Shown here: one piece after another, positions 20,041 through 28,167 of the stretch | How the letters are laid out: every line of letters begins with the position of its first letter | How positions within the stretch are numbered: position 1 is the stretch's first letter | NCBI GenBank assembly: GCA_958295955.1 | Contig: OY282420.1 | Location: 1,998,435 to 2,062,434 of the forward strand | DNA from: an uncultured Bryobacterales bacterium | GTDB lineage: Bacteria; Acidobacteriota; Terriglobia; Bryobacterales; UBA6623 | Direction: 5' to 3' | Length of the DNA: 64,000 nucleotides | Made by a program: the position numbers and the translations under genes | Notes under the pieces: model-generated | Database searches by the model: none | What the model was told of the DNA's origin: nothing | Seen by the model: the letters and a program-made list of their open reading frames with translations, nothing else

Positions 20041-20296
20041 CTTTCACCAGGATTTTGCTTTACGGTGTTATTAGTGAGGAAAATGTTGTTTGGAGTATGT
20101 TTGAATCTTGAGACTTCAAGGCGCTTTGGCCGCGGGCCGACCATTGCCGGCGGACATTCGCCGCAATGCCGGACCCCTGCTTCGAGCGCGTTTCCCGAAA
20201 CGGGTTTCGGGATAGCCCCGGTGTGATTAGGATGACAACACCCGATCGGGCCGATTCCCCATCGCTCATGGGGCCATTCCATAGAGGGGACTGCGG
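20041..20296 (+). promoter_or_regulatory. cas3-cse1 intergenic region, probable Cascade operon promoter
   Basis: The first 70 bp are A/T-rich (for example TTGCTTTACGGTGTTATTAGTGAGG near 20054-20078, resembling -35 and -10 elements), unlike the rest of the cas locus. Further on lie a short inverted repeat near 20107-20120 and a perfect hairpin at 20194-20211. No open frame of note is present. Confidence 0.45.
20194..20211. promoter_or_regulatory. Perfect hairpin in the cas3-cse1 gap
   Basis: CCCGAAAC, two G, then GTTTCGGG: an 8-bp perfect inverted repeat with a 2-nt spacer, about 85 nt before cse1. It could be an operator or an RNA hairpin in the leader; there is no T-tract. Confidence 0.5.
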
Positions 20297-21826
20297 ATGA
20301 ATCTCCTGACCGATCCGCTCCTGACGCTTGCCGGCGGCGGCAAGGTTTCGCTCCCTGCGTTGTTCGCGGCAATGGCGCGGGGAGAGGCGCGGGGGTTTCC
20401 TGCGCTGCGCCCGCACCAGCGCCCGGCGTGGCACATGTTCCTCGTGCAACTCGGCGCGCTGGCGATCCGGCGAGCGAAGCACACTGAACCACCGCTGGAT
20501 ACCGCGGAATGGGCCGCGATGCTGCGCGGGCTGACCCGGGAACACGACGACGATGCGCCTTGGCGCCTGGCGGTAGAGGATTGCAGCAAGCCCGCCTTTC
20601 TGCAGCCCCCGGCGCCGGAAGGCTTGAGATGGCGCGCCGCGCCGACGCCCGATGCGCTCGACATGCTCATTACCGCCCGCAACCACGATCTGAAGCAGAC
20701 CGTGGCGAACCGGGCGGCGCCCGAGGATTGGGCGTTCGCGCTGGTGTCGCTGCAAACGTGCGAGGGTTACTTTGGCGCCGGAATCGGCGCCGGAAACTAC
20801 GGCATCGCGCGCATGAACGGCGGGTCTTCCAGCCGCCCGATGCTGGGTCTTGCGCCCGCTCGGGACGGGAATACCGCGGTCGATCCTTCCGCGTGGTGGG
20901 CGCGGGACGTGCGCAGGTTGATCGCCAACCCCGCCGAAGGGGTGGGCAAAGCGGGCGGCCCCGCGCTGCTGTGGCTCCTCGACTGGCCCGAAGGAGAGCG
21001 ACTCAACCTGCGTGCTTTGGACCCCTGGTTCATTGAGATCTGCCGCCGGGTGCGGTTGACGGAAACCCGGGGCGCGCTGTCGGCCCGGCGCGCCGCGTCG
21101 AAGGCCGCAAGAATCGACGCCAAGTCTTTCAAGGGCAACGTCGGCGACCCCTGGGCGCCCGTCCACAAGACGGAGGGTAAAAGCTTCACCCTGGGCAGCG
21201 GGGATTTCGATTACAGGCAGCTTGTCAAGCTGATGTTCTCCGGCGACTGGCGGAGGCCGCTCCTGGCGCAGCCGGGAAGCGGCGAAACGGGCGCCATGCT
21301 TTTGATAGCCGAAGCCTTCGCGCGCGGCAACGCCAAGACCGAGGGCTTCAAATCCCGTATCGTGCCGGTACCCGGCAAGGTTGTGCCTATATTTTCTTCG
21401 GAAACCGCGGCGACGCTTTCCCGGGCGCAGATAGACGAGATCAAGAGGTTCGACAAAGCGCTGCGGGACGCCCTGGCGCTTGTCGCCGCGCGCGGCGAAC
21501 GGAGCGGGAGGCAAAAAACGCACTATGCGTTTGCCGACCCGGCGTCGAAACAATTCAACCGCGCCGCGGACCGGCTGTTTTTCCCCAGTCTGTGGCGTCG
21601 GGTAAAAGCCGATTCGGAGAACGGCGACGCCAAGTCCAGGTTCGACTTCCTTGAAGATTTGAAGCAGGCCGCGGAAGACGCTCTGGAAAGCGCGCTGCCG
21701 GCCGTACCCTGCCCGGCGCTCCTTCGTCCGCGGGCCGAGGCGCGGGCGCGGCGGGCGTTCCACGGCAGGGTGTGGAAAAACCATCCTGAGTTGTATCGGA
21801 AGGAGAATATCGATGCCGCCGCATGA
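20297..21826 (+). CDS. casA: Cascade large subunit Cse1/Cas8e
   Basis: 509 residues, the usual size of type I-E Cse1. The start MNLLTDPLLTL and blocks such as SLPALFAAMARGE, FPALRPHQRPAWHMFLVQLGALA, LITARNHDLKQ, ALVSLQTCEGYFGAGNYG-like and GRVWKNHPELYRK are typical. In Cascade it recognises the PAM and recruits Cas3. The ATG at 20297 follows AGAGGGGA; the 3' end overlaps cse2 by 14 nt with AAGGAG before the cse2 start. Confidence 0.93.
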   Translation: MNLLTDPLLTLAGGGKVSLPALFAAMARGEARGFPALRPHQRPAWHMFLVQLGALAIRRAKHTEPPLDTAEWAAMLRGLTREHDDDAPWRLAVEDCSKPAFLQPPAPEGLRWRAAPTPDALDMLITARNHDLKQTVANRAAPEDWAFALVSLQTCEGYFGAGIGAGNYGIARMNGGSSSRPMLGLAPARDGNTAVDPSAWWARDVRRLIANPAEGVGKAGGPALLWLLDWPEGERLNLRALDPWFIEICRRVRLTETRGALSARRAASKAARIDAKSFKGNVGDPWAPVHKTEGKSFTLGSGDFDYRQLVKLMFSGDWRRPLLAQPGSGETGAMLLIAEAFARGNAKTEGFKSRIVPVPGKVVPIFSSETAATLSRAQIDEIKRFDKALRDALALVAARGERSGRQKTHYAFADPASKQFNRAADRLFFPSLWRRVKADSENGDAKSRFDFLEDLKQAAEDALESALPAVPCPALLRPRAEARARRAFHGRVWKNHPELYRKENIDAAA

Positions 21827-22382
21827 CTCCCCAAGCGAGGAGGCCGCCTGCGCCGCCGCAAAAAAAATCCAACGTCTCGACCCCGGCGCGCTCGCCGCCT
21901 TGCGGCGGATGGACGTCCGGAGCGCCGCGCCCGCCTTCTGGCTGCTGGCGGCGCGGCATGCCGATACGATCGGACGGCAAGACTTGGCGCAGCAGTGGAT
22001 GCAGATCGTGCGCATCCTCGCCATTCTGACGCCAAGAGGAGACCCTGCCCAGCGGCCGCATCTGCACGCTTCCGATCGCAGACTGGGCGCGGTTCTCTGC
22101 GACGGCGGCGATCCGGGCTGGACCGGCCCGCGTCCGGTATTCAGCGAACATCGGCTGGCGCGACTCATGGCCGCGCGCGAGCCGCAGCGCGCCGTGCTGC
22201 TGACACGCGCGGCCCGCGCTCTCGCCCGCTCGATGCAGCCCGGCAGCGGCCTGAACGTTCCCGATATTGCCTATACGCTGCTGGACCCCGATGACGGCCG
22301 GCGGCTGGCCGAGCCGTATTACCGCCGTCTCGACCGGGCGATACGGTCCGCTGAAACATCCACAGGAGAAACCGAACGATGA
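21813..22382 (+). CDS. casB: Cascade small subunit Cse2/Cas11e
   Basis: 189 residues, mostly helical, in the fixed position between cse1 and cas7e. Typical elements are LDPGALAALRRM, PAFWLLAARH, ILAILTPR and the C-terminal INFPDIA-like helix (NVPDIAYTLLDPDD, then WAEPYYRRLDRA-type end). Two copies line the Cascade belly and stabilise the displaced strand. It overlaps cse1 by 14 nt and cas7e by ATGA. Confidence 0.9.
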   Translation: MPPHDSPSEEAACAAAKKIQRLDPGALAALRRMDVRSAAPAFWLLAARHADTIGRQDLAQQWMQIVRILAILTPRGDPAQRPHLHASDRRLGAVLCDGGDPGWTGPRPVFSEHRLARLMAAREPQRAVLLTRAARALARSMQPGSGLNVPDIAYTLLDPDDGRRLAEPYYRRLDRAIRSAETSTGETER

Positions 22383-23506
22383 CCCAACCCCGTTTTTTGC
22401 AAATCCATACGCTTAGCCCCTATGCCGCCGCGCTTCTGAACCGCGACGACAGCGGGCTGGCCAAGCGCCTGCCTTACGGCGGCGTCTTGCGCACGCGCAT
22501 CTCCTCCCAGTGCCTCAAGCGGCATTGGCGAATCGCCGAAGACCCGCACGCTCTGCATGGGATCGACGGCGCCGCAGCAGCTTACCGCTCGCGCGAACTG
22601 GTGACAAAAATGGTTATCGAGCCTTTGCGCAAACGGTTCTCCAAAGAGCTTGCCGATGCGTTGGAGTCGGAGTTTCAGACAGCCGTTTACGGCGACAGCG
22701 GCACAAGCAGGAAAAACCGCCAGACCCTGCTGTTGGGCAAACCCGAAATCGACTGGCTTGCAGCGGAAGCCGAACGCCTGGCCCGCGAGGCGGAGGGCAA
22801 CGCGAAAGCCGCGGAACAAGCGGCGCAGGCGTGGAAGCGGCAGTTCAAGGCGAACATCAAGGTCATGCGCCAGAACGCGGCATTGCCCGCCGGACTCACG
22901 GCGGCGCTGTTCGGGCGCATGGTCACGTCGGACACCGAAGCCAACATTACGGCGCCGGTGCATGTCGCCCACGCCTTCACCGTCCATGCGGAAGAGCCGG
23001 AGAGCGATTACTTCACCGCCGTCGACGACCTCTCCGCAGACGAGCCGGGAGCGGACACGATTCAGGAAACCGAGCTGACTTCCGGCCTGTTCTACGGCTA
23101 TGCGGTCGTCGATCTGCCGGGGCTGTTGTCGAACCTCGGCGGCAATGCAGAGTTGGCGGGCCGGGTGCTGCGCAACCTGATCTATCTGATTGCGGAAGTC
23201 TCCCCCGGCGCCAAGCTCGGCTCCACCGCCCCCTACGGCCGGGCGTCGTTCATGCTGCTGGAGGCCGGCGACAGGCAGCCGCGCAGCTTGGCCGAAGCTT
23301 ACCGCAAACCCTGCTGCCCGCATACCGATCAAGCGGTCGCGGCATTGTCCGCGCATCTCGCAAGACTCGACGAAGCCTATGCCACCGGGGAAGAGCGGCG
23401 GGTCATGTCTCTGGCCGCCGCCGACGTACCGCGCGCCGCAAGCGGATCGTTGGCCGTTCTCGCGGACTGGGCGAAAACTCTGGCGGAAAAGGCGGCGCCG
23501 TCATGA
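22379..23506 (+). CDS. casC: Cascade backbone subunit Cas7e/Cse4
   Basis: 375 residues. Recognisable start FLQIHTLSPYAAALLNRDDSGLAKRLPYGGVLRTRISSQCLKRHWR, the region TSDTEANITAPVHVAHAFTVH that follows the thumb, and PTAPYGRASFML-like end. It forms the six-fold crRNA-binding filament of Cascade. It overlaps cse2 (ATGA) and cas5e (ATGA). Confidence 0.94.
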   Translation: MTQPRFLQIHTLSPYAAALLNRDDSGLAKRLPYGGVLRTRISSQCLKRHWRIAEDPHALHGIDGAAAAYRSRELVTKMVIEPLRKRFSKELADALESEFQTAVYGDSGTSRKNRQTLLLGKPEIDWLAAEAERLAREAEGNAKAAEQAAQAWKRQFKANIKVMRQNAALPAGLTAALFGRMVTSDTEANITAPVHVAHAFTVHAEEPESDYFTAVDDLSADEPGADTIQETELTSGLFYGYAVVDLPGLLSNLGGNAELAGRVLRNLIYLIAEVSPGAKLGSTAPYGRASFMLLEAGDRQPRSLAEAYRKPCCPHTDQAVAALSAHLARLDEAYATGEERRVMSLAAADVPRAASGSLAVLADWAKTLAEKAAPS

Positions 23507-24231
23507 CGCATCGCTGGCTTGTCTTGCGCTTCGACGCGCCGCTGATGGCTTTCGGCGGCGTGGCGGTCGATCAGGTCGGCCCGGTGCGCGATTTTCCGGC
23601 GGCCTCGATGCTGACCGGATTGATCGGCAACGCGCTCGGTTGGCATTGGTCGGACGGCGCCGCGCATCAAGCGGTCCAGGACCGGCTGATCTTCGCCGCG
23701 CGCCGCGAGCGGGAGGGCGCGCTGCTGACGGACGCGCAGAACGCGCAGCTTGCCAAGACCGATAAGAGTTGGACCACCCGCGGCGTACCGGAAGGCCGGG
23801 GCGGCGCAAGCTACGGCGCTCCCCATCGCCGGCGGCGCGATTATCACGCCGACCTGTCGGCGCGCGTCGTGCTGCGTCTCGACCCGGCGGAGGAAACCCC
23901 AACGCTCGATGCGCTGGCCGCCGCCTTCGACCGGCCCGCGCGGCCGCTGTTCCTGGGGCGCAAGCCGTGCCTGCCGGCGGCCCCGCTGCCGGCGCCGGGC
24001 AAGGAACGTTACGTCAGCGGGAAAACGGCTTACGAAGCGCTATGCGCCGTTCCGGGAAAAGAAGGCGAGGCGCTCCGCGCGCTGTGGCCCGCGGGCCAGG
24101 GGCCGGAGACAGGCGGGGGCGCGGAGCGCATTGCCGACCTTGCCGATCTGCGCAATTGGCGCACCGGACTGCACGGCGGTTCCCGCCGCGTGGTGGAGGG
24201 CCGGATTACCCCGGCAACCGCCGAATGTTGA
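23503..24231 (+). CDS. casD: Cascade subunit Cas5e
   Basis: 242 residues from ATG 23503 (overlaps the cas7e stop, ATGA). The opening LVLRFDAPLMAFGGVAVDQVGPVRDFPAASMLTGLIGNALGW is the Cas5e RAMP fold; PLFLGRKPCLPAAPL and the 'YRDYHADLSAR'-like segment are also typical. It binds the 5' handle of the crRNA. The 3' end overlaps cas6e by 7 nt. Confidence 0.93.
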   Translation: MTHRWLVLRFDAPLMAFGGVAVDQVGPVRDFPAASMLTGLIGNALGWHWSDGAAHQAVQDRLIFAARREREGALLTDAQNAQLAKTDKSWTTRGVPEGRGGASYGAPHRRRRDYHADLSARVVLRLDPAEETPTLDALAAAFDRPARPLFLGRKPCLPAAPLPAPGKERYVSGKTAYEALCAVPGKEGEALRALWPAGQGPETGGGAERIADLADLRNWRTGLHGGSRRVVEGRITPATAEC

Positions 24232-25013
24232 ATCTGATCCGAGCGCCGATAGCGCTCGTCGCGCTCGCCCGTTGGGCGGCGGAACGCGGCCGGGCCCGAC
24301 ACGGAGGCCGCGGCGCCGCCTTCGACGAGGGCCGCGCCTTGCATCATTTGCTGGACGAAGCCTTGGGGCCGGGCATGCTGCGTCCTTTCCGGCTGCTCGT
24401 TCCGCCCCGGCGGAACCGGGGCAACCTCTATGCCTACGCTCTACAGGACGCGGAGGCGTTGCGCGCGGCCGCGGCCGCCCATGCCTTGCCGGATCACCTG
24501 AGCGTTCTTTCCCCGGACCGGCTGGAAAGCAAACCCATGCCCGAGGACTGGCGCGCGGAGCAGCGGTTGGGGTTCGACTTGCGCCTGCGTCCCGTTCGCC
24601 GGCTGCTGCGCTGTCTGGACGGCCCTGCGGGGAAAATCGACAGGGGGGCGGAGATCGACGCGTTCCTGCTGGAAGCCCTGCGCCGGCATCCGGCCGCGCC
24701 CGACGGGATGACGGAAGAGAATCGGACGCGCGAAGCCGTTTATCTCGACTGGCTGGCCGAACGGCTGCTCCCCGCCGCAGCGCTCGACCGCCGGGCAAGC
24801 CGTCTCGTCCGCTTCCGCCGTGTTCGCGTCGCACGCGGGGAACGCGGGGGACGCGGCCCGGAAGGTCCCGACGCCGTGATCCGGGGAACTCTGACCGTAA
24901 CCGACCCGGCCGCTTTCGCCGCGCTTTTGGCGCGCGGAGTCGGCCGGCATCGCGCCTACGGCTACGGGATGCTGCTGCTGCGACCGCCGAACCGTCCGGC
25001 GCCGGAGCGTTGA
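24225..25013 (+). CDS. casE: crRNA endonuclease Cas6e
   Basis: 262 residues from ATG 24225, inside the cas5e 3' end. Two ferredoxin-like halves are suggested; the HH at 40-41 (RALHHLLDEALG) supplies the likely catalytic histidine, and GVGRHRAYGYGMLLLRP near the end is the glycine-rich loop of RAMP proteins. It cuts the repeat at the base of its hairpin to make crRNAs and stays bound in Cascade. The cas1 gene begins at the next base after its stop. Confidence 0.9.
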   Translation: MLNLIRAPIALVALARWAAERGRARHGGRGAAFDEGRALHHLLDEALGPGMLRPFRLLVPPRRNRGNLYAYALQDAEALRAAAAAHALPDHLSVLSPDRLESKPMPEDWRAEQRLGFDLRLRPVRRLLRCLDGPAGKIDRGAEIDAFLLEALRRHPAAPDGMTEENRTREAVYLDWLAERLLPAAALDRRASRLVRFRRVRVARGERGGRGPEGPDAVIRGTLTVTDPAAFAALLARGVGRHRAYGYGMLLLRPPNRPAPER

Positions 25014-25898
25014 ATGCTCAGGGGCAGGCTCGGCATCGACAGCGCGAAAGTCCCCCACAAGGACCGGGCCGGATTGCTCTATCTCGCGCGCGGAGCGCTG
25101 ACCGCGCGGGACGGCGCGCTCGCCTTCCTGCAAAAAGAAACAACGGCCGCCGATGCGCTCGCTCCCGGCGATTACGCGATTCCGCATCGGGGCGTCTCGA
25201 TGATCCTGCTCGGCCCCGGCTCCACCGTCAGTCACGACGCGCTGCGGCTGCTCGCCCATGCGCGCACGGCGCTTGCGGCGGTCGGGGAGGACGGCGCGAG
25301 GCTTTACACCGCGCCGCCGTTGATCGCGGATCGCTCCGGATTGGCGCGGGCGCAGGCGCGATGCTGGGCCGACGATGACCTGCGGCTTGCGGTCGCGCGG
25401 CGCATGTATGCCTGGCGCATGGGCGAAACGCCGCCGCGCCGCTCCCTCGACGCGTTGCGCGGACTCGAAGGCGCGCGCATGAGGGAAAGTTATCGACTGC
25501 TCGCCCGTCAAATCGGAGTGGAATGGCGCGGACGCCGCTATGACCGCTCCCGGCCGCAGGCGGCGGACCTGCCCAATCAGGCGCTCAACCACGCAGCCGG
25601 CGCGGCGCAGGCCGCCGCGGCCGTCGCCGTCGCCGCGGTCGGGGCGATTCCGCAATTGGGCTTCATACACGAGGATCCGGGGCAATCGTTCGTTCCGGAT
25701 ATCGCCGACTTGCACCGCGACGCCGTGACGGTCCCCTGCGCTTTCCGCGCCGCCAAGCGCGCCGCCGAACGGCCGGAGGAAAATATCGAGCGCGTTGTCC
25801 GCCGCTCGGTCGGCCGGGCGTTGGCCCGCGAACAGGTGATTCCCGCGATGATCGACCGCATCAAGTCACTGTTCGCGGAACAGGCCGAGGAAGGATGA
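25014..25898 (+). CDS. cas1: CRISPR integrase Cas1 (type I-E)
   Basis: 294 residues. Metal-binding residues are in place: Glu152 in LEGARMRE, His219 in GFIHEDPGQSFVPDIADL, and Asp229/Asp232. With Cas2 it integrates new spacers at the leader end. The start follows the cas6e stop with no gap, and cas2 begins 12 nt later. Confidence 0.95.
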   Translation: MLRGRLGIDSAKVPHKDRAGLLYLARGALTARDGALAFLQKETTAADALAPGDYAIPHRGVSMILLGPGSTVSHDALRLLAHARTALAAVGEDGARLYTAPPLIADRSGLARAQARCWADDDLRLAVARRMYAWRMGETPPRRSLDALRGLEGARMRESYRLLARQIGVEWRGRRYDRSRPQAADLPNQALNHAAGAAQAAAAVAVAAVGAIPQLGFIHEDPGQSFVPDIADLHRDAVTVPCAFRAAKRAAERPEENIERVVRRSVGRALAREQVIPAMIDRIKSLFAEQAEEG

Positions 25899-25910
25899 AA
25901 ACCGGAGTCG

Positions 25911-26228
25911 ATGACCGCAGTCGTCACCCGCAATGTCGAGGCCCGCTATCGCGGCTTCCTCGCCTCCGTGATGCTTGAAGTCGCGCCCGGCGTCTATATC
26001 GCGCCGGACTTGTCGGCAAGTGTCCGCAAGCGAGTGTGGGACGTGCTGTCGGATTGGCGGACCGCCCGCGGCAGGGGATCGCTTGTGATGATTTGGCGCG
26101 ACCCGGGGGCCGTTGGCGGCATGCGCATCGAAACCCTCGGCGAACCCCCGAAAGAGATCGTGGACGCCGACGGCGTTTTACTGGTAAGACGAAAACCGAA
26201 GCGGCGCAACCCGCTTCTCGTTCTTTGA
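25911..26228 (+). CDS. cas2: CRISPR adaptation protein Cas2 (type I-E)
   Basis: 105 residues. The VTRNVEARYRGFLASVMLEVAPGVYIAPDLSASVRKRVWDVL opening and the GSLVMIWRDPGAVGGMRIETLG section are characteristic of the I-E Cas2 ferredoxin fold. It is the structural half of the Cas1-Cas2 integrase. The gene ends only 21 nt before the first CRISPR repeat. Confidence 0.94.
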   Translation: MTAVVTRNVEARYRGFLASVMLEVAPGVYIAPDLSASVRKRVWDVLSDWRTARGRGSLVMIWRDPGAVGGMRIETLGEPPKEIVDADGVLLVRRKPKRRNPLLVL

Positions 26229-26249
26229 CATCACAGAAAATAAACAAGG
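26229..26249 (+). promoter_or_regulatory. Very short CRISPR leader
   Basis: Only 21 A/T-rich nucleotides (CATCACAGAAAATAAACAAG and one more G) separate the cas2 stop from repeat 1. TTGACA at 26225-26230 overlaps the cas2 end, but no -10 follows at normal spacing. Leader functions must extend into cas2 or be minimal. Confidence 0.5.
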
Positions 26250-26950
26250 GGTTCCCCCGCACCCGCGGGGATAGACCCTGTTTCATGTGGCCGGTGTCGA
26301 TAGCCTTATAGGTTCCCCCGCACCCGCGGGGATAGACCCAATCCGAGCGCCCAGGGATTGGCCCATGTCGGGGTTCCCCCGCACCCGCGGGGATAGACCC
26401 GGCATCACCCCCCGGCGCGTCTTCCAGATCGTGGTTCCCCCGCACCCGCGGGGATAGACCTCGAATCGAGATTCACGTTCTGCGATTTTGCTTGGGTTCC
26501 CCCGCACCCGCGGGGATAGACCCCTGGACAGCATGGTTACAATGCCGATCGCGGTGGTTCCCCCGCACCCGCGGGGATAGACCCGCCATCCGAGCGAAAA
26601 TCGAAGCCGCCAAGAAGGTTCCCCCGCACCCGCGGGGATAGACCCATATGGGGCTTCGTGCCCTTCGTGAAGTGCGAGGTTCCCCCGCACCCGCGGGGAT
26701 AGACCTACGGGCCACGAACACGAAGCGGTGTACGATCAGGTTCCCCCGCACCCGCGGGGATAGACCCGTGAAGAATACCCATATCGTGATGCAGTCGCCG
26801 GTTCCCCCGCACCCGCGGGGATAGACCTCTTGGCCGGTTGACGATGATCGCGGAAGAATTGGTTCCCCCGCACCCGCGGGGATAGACCTCAGACGGGGAT
26901 GGGCGAGGCGGTGGTCGAGCAGGGTTCCCCCGCACCCGCGGGGATAGACC
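26250..26950 (+). CRISPR. Type I-E CRISPR array: 12 repeats, 11 spacers
   Basis: A 28-nt repeat begins GGTTCCCCCGCACCCGC and ends GGGGATAGACC, with a GC hairpin CCCGCACCCGCGGG inside. Copies start at 26250, 26311, 26372, 26433, 26495, 26556, 26617, 26678, 26739, 26800, 26861 and 26923. Spacers are 33 nt except two of 34 nt (before 26495 and before 26923). All twelve repeats appear identical; the base after each is usually C, sometimes T. The sense matches I-E crRNAs with a 5' handle ATAGACC plus one base, so transcription runs away from cas2. No repeat degeneration is seen at the distal end. Confidence 0.97.
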
Positions 26951-26993
26951 CGCTTCTGTGCGCGTCGAATTTCGACGGTTCGGCCAAAATCAG

Positions 26994-27506
26994 TTAGTAA
27001 ACAGTCCCGGAGCCGCAATTGAACGGCGTTTCCGTTCCTGGTGTCAGTGGTTGCCCGGTCGCCGGATCTGAAGTGCCTGAAGTGCGCCGAATCTCACAAC
27101 TGCAATCGTGGAGCGACTGAAGAATAAGCGACTCCAAGTTAGCGCCGATAGACGCCCAGAGCCAATGCGGTTCGGATATCCGCCCGGCGCGCCAGTCATC
27201 GGCTAGTGTGCTGCCGTGATCGTATATGCCGCGCCCTCCCGCCACGTCGCCGTATTTCAGCCGGGCGTACATGCGGATAATGGCGTCCGGCGATCCGCGC
27301 CAAGCCGTCCTATCTTCGCGCAATCGCGCCGTCCATCTGTCGATCTGCGCCTCACGCTCGGCCTCGTAAGCCAGCAGCGTTTGCGTCGCTTCCGCGCAAG
27401 CCTCCTGTCGGGTCTGCGCCTGCAATGCGCCCATGTCAGGAACTGGAGTTTGCCCGAAAGCTACCACCCACACGGCCAGGGTCAACACAATCGCTCGATA
27501 GATCAT
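26994..27506 (-). CDS. Small secreted protein of unknown function (phage-like context)
   Basis: 170 residues from ATG 27506, preceded by AGAGGAAACC. A signal peptide (IYRAIVLTLAVWVVAFG, cleavage before QTPVP) is followed by a helical, charged section (ALQAQTRQEACAEATQTLLAYEAEREAQIDRW, shown in parts) and a Cys-containing tail (HDCSCEI, FNCGSG). No family is recognised. It lies next to an HNH endonuclease fragment within the repeat-flanked segment, so a phage or prophage origin is plausible. Confidence 0.55.
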   Translation of the reverse strand: MIYRAIVLTLAVWVVAFGQTPVPDMGALQAQTRQEACAEATQTLLAYEAEREAQIDRWTARLREDRTAWRGSPDAIIRMYARLKYGDVAGGRGIYDHGSTLADDWRAGRISEPHWLWASIGANLESLILQSLHDCSCEIRRTSGTSDPATGQPLTPGTETPFNCGSGTVY

Positions 27507-27543
27507 TGATAGGTTTCCTCTTTTTAATACTCGCACGCGCCCT

Positions 27544-27728
27544 TCATCGCCGCAACTCGTCGCGCCAGGCTTCGCGTGCCCGCCGTGCCGCGCCCTTGTG
27601 AGCCGAAAAGTGGCAGCCCCGGCACAACGTGCGCAAGTTGTCGAGTTGATTACCGCCGCCGCGTTCGACTGGTACGACGTGATGGACTTCGAGGCGTCCG
27701 GGGCGCTTGCAAGAGACACACCGCCAAC
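27544..27728 (-). pseudogene. 5'-truncated HNH endonuclease gene
   Basis: About 61 codons of an HNH nuclease: two CxxC zinc pairs (CVSC and CRGC) and the catalytic LEVHHVVPVERGGGNQLDNLRTLC core are intact. The usual N-terminal helices are missing, and the frame begins exactly where the orphan CRISPR repeat ends. The only starts lie inside the repeat (GTG 27741). Small HNH genes of this type are common beside phage terminase genes. Confidence 0.7.
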
Positions 27729-27756
27729 GGTTCCCCCGCACCCGCGGGGATAGACC
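27729..27756 (+). CRISPR. Orphan 13th CRISPR repeat, identical to the array
   Basis: A perfect copy of the 28-nt array repeat in the same orientation, 778 bp beyond the last array repeat and 2 nt before the stop codon of the DUF2304 gene. It looks like the original terminal repeat of the array. Confidence 0.95.
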
Positions 27757-27758
27757 GC

Positions 27759-28166
27759 CTACGCCCCGCCGGATTTATCGGCTTTGTCGGATGCGTCCGA
27801 CTGCGCTTCGAGACGCCGTATCTCGGCTGCCTGCCGCTCGACGGTCCATTCCAGGATGCCGAGTTTCTGGCCGATCACGGTGTTATCGTCCTTGAGCATC
27901 GAGACCTGCACCGTAACGCTGAAAAACGTAAACAGAAACACCACCCCGGCGAGAAGCAGCAGCAAAACCGCGGCGTCGCGGACTTGCAGCAAGTCCGCGA
28001 GCCGGTTCATCGCGAAGTCGGAAAGGCAAATCCCCAGCAACAAGCAGATTGCTCCCAACCAGGCCATCGAATACTCGACGCGAATATGCTCCCGGCGCAA
28101 GGCGAAAACGATTTTCAGCAGCAGCAAAACGCAGAGAACCGCGGTTGCGATGCGAATCGGCTCCAT
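27759..28166 (-). CDS. DUF2304 family membrane protein
   Basis: About 135 residues from ATG 28166 (GTG 28175 is also possible and would overlap the upstream gene). Three hydrophobic helices (IATAVLCVLLLLKIVF, MAWLGAICLLLGICL, AAVLLLLLAGVVFLFTFFSVTV) precede a C-terminal coiled-coil-like part (LGILEWTVERQAAEIRRLEAQ). DUF2304 genes are regularly found beside family 2 glycosyltransferases, as here, and probably support lipid-linked sugar transfer. The orphan CRISPR repeat abuts its 3' end. Confidence 0.8.
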   Translation of the reverse strand: MEPIRIATAVLCVLLLLKIVFALRREHIRVEYSMAWLGAICLLLGICLSDFAMNRLADLLQVRDAAVLLLLLAGVVFLFTFFSVTVQVSMLKDDNTVIGQKLGILEWTVERQAAEIRRLEAQSDASDKADKSGGA

Positions 28167-28167
28167 G

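Larger units (their letters stand above)
26951..27728. other. 778-bp segment enclosed between the array and an orphan identical repeat
   Basis: This stretch is flanked by perfect repeats at 26923-26950 and 27729-27756. It carries a secreted-protein gene and a 5'-truncated HNH endonuclease gene, both on the minus strand. It may be a normal 33-nt spacer (26951-26983) plus inserted foreign DNA, an abnormally long acquired fragment, or an assembly join at the repeat. Confidence 0.6.

Noticed and set aside
25924..27018. Minus-strand frames rich in SIPAGAGEP, VYPRGCGGT and LSPRVRGN repeats
   Set aside because: These are translations of the CRISPR repeats, a well-known artefact, not proteins.
27544..27741. 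HNH gene taken as complete from GTG 27741
   Set aside because: The GTG and the next few codons lie inside the CRISPR repeat; the family's usual N-terminal part is missing. It is annotated as truncated.
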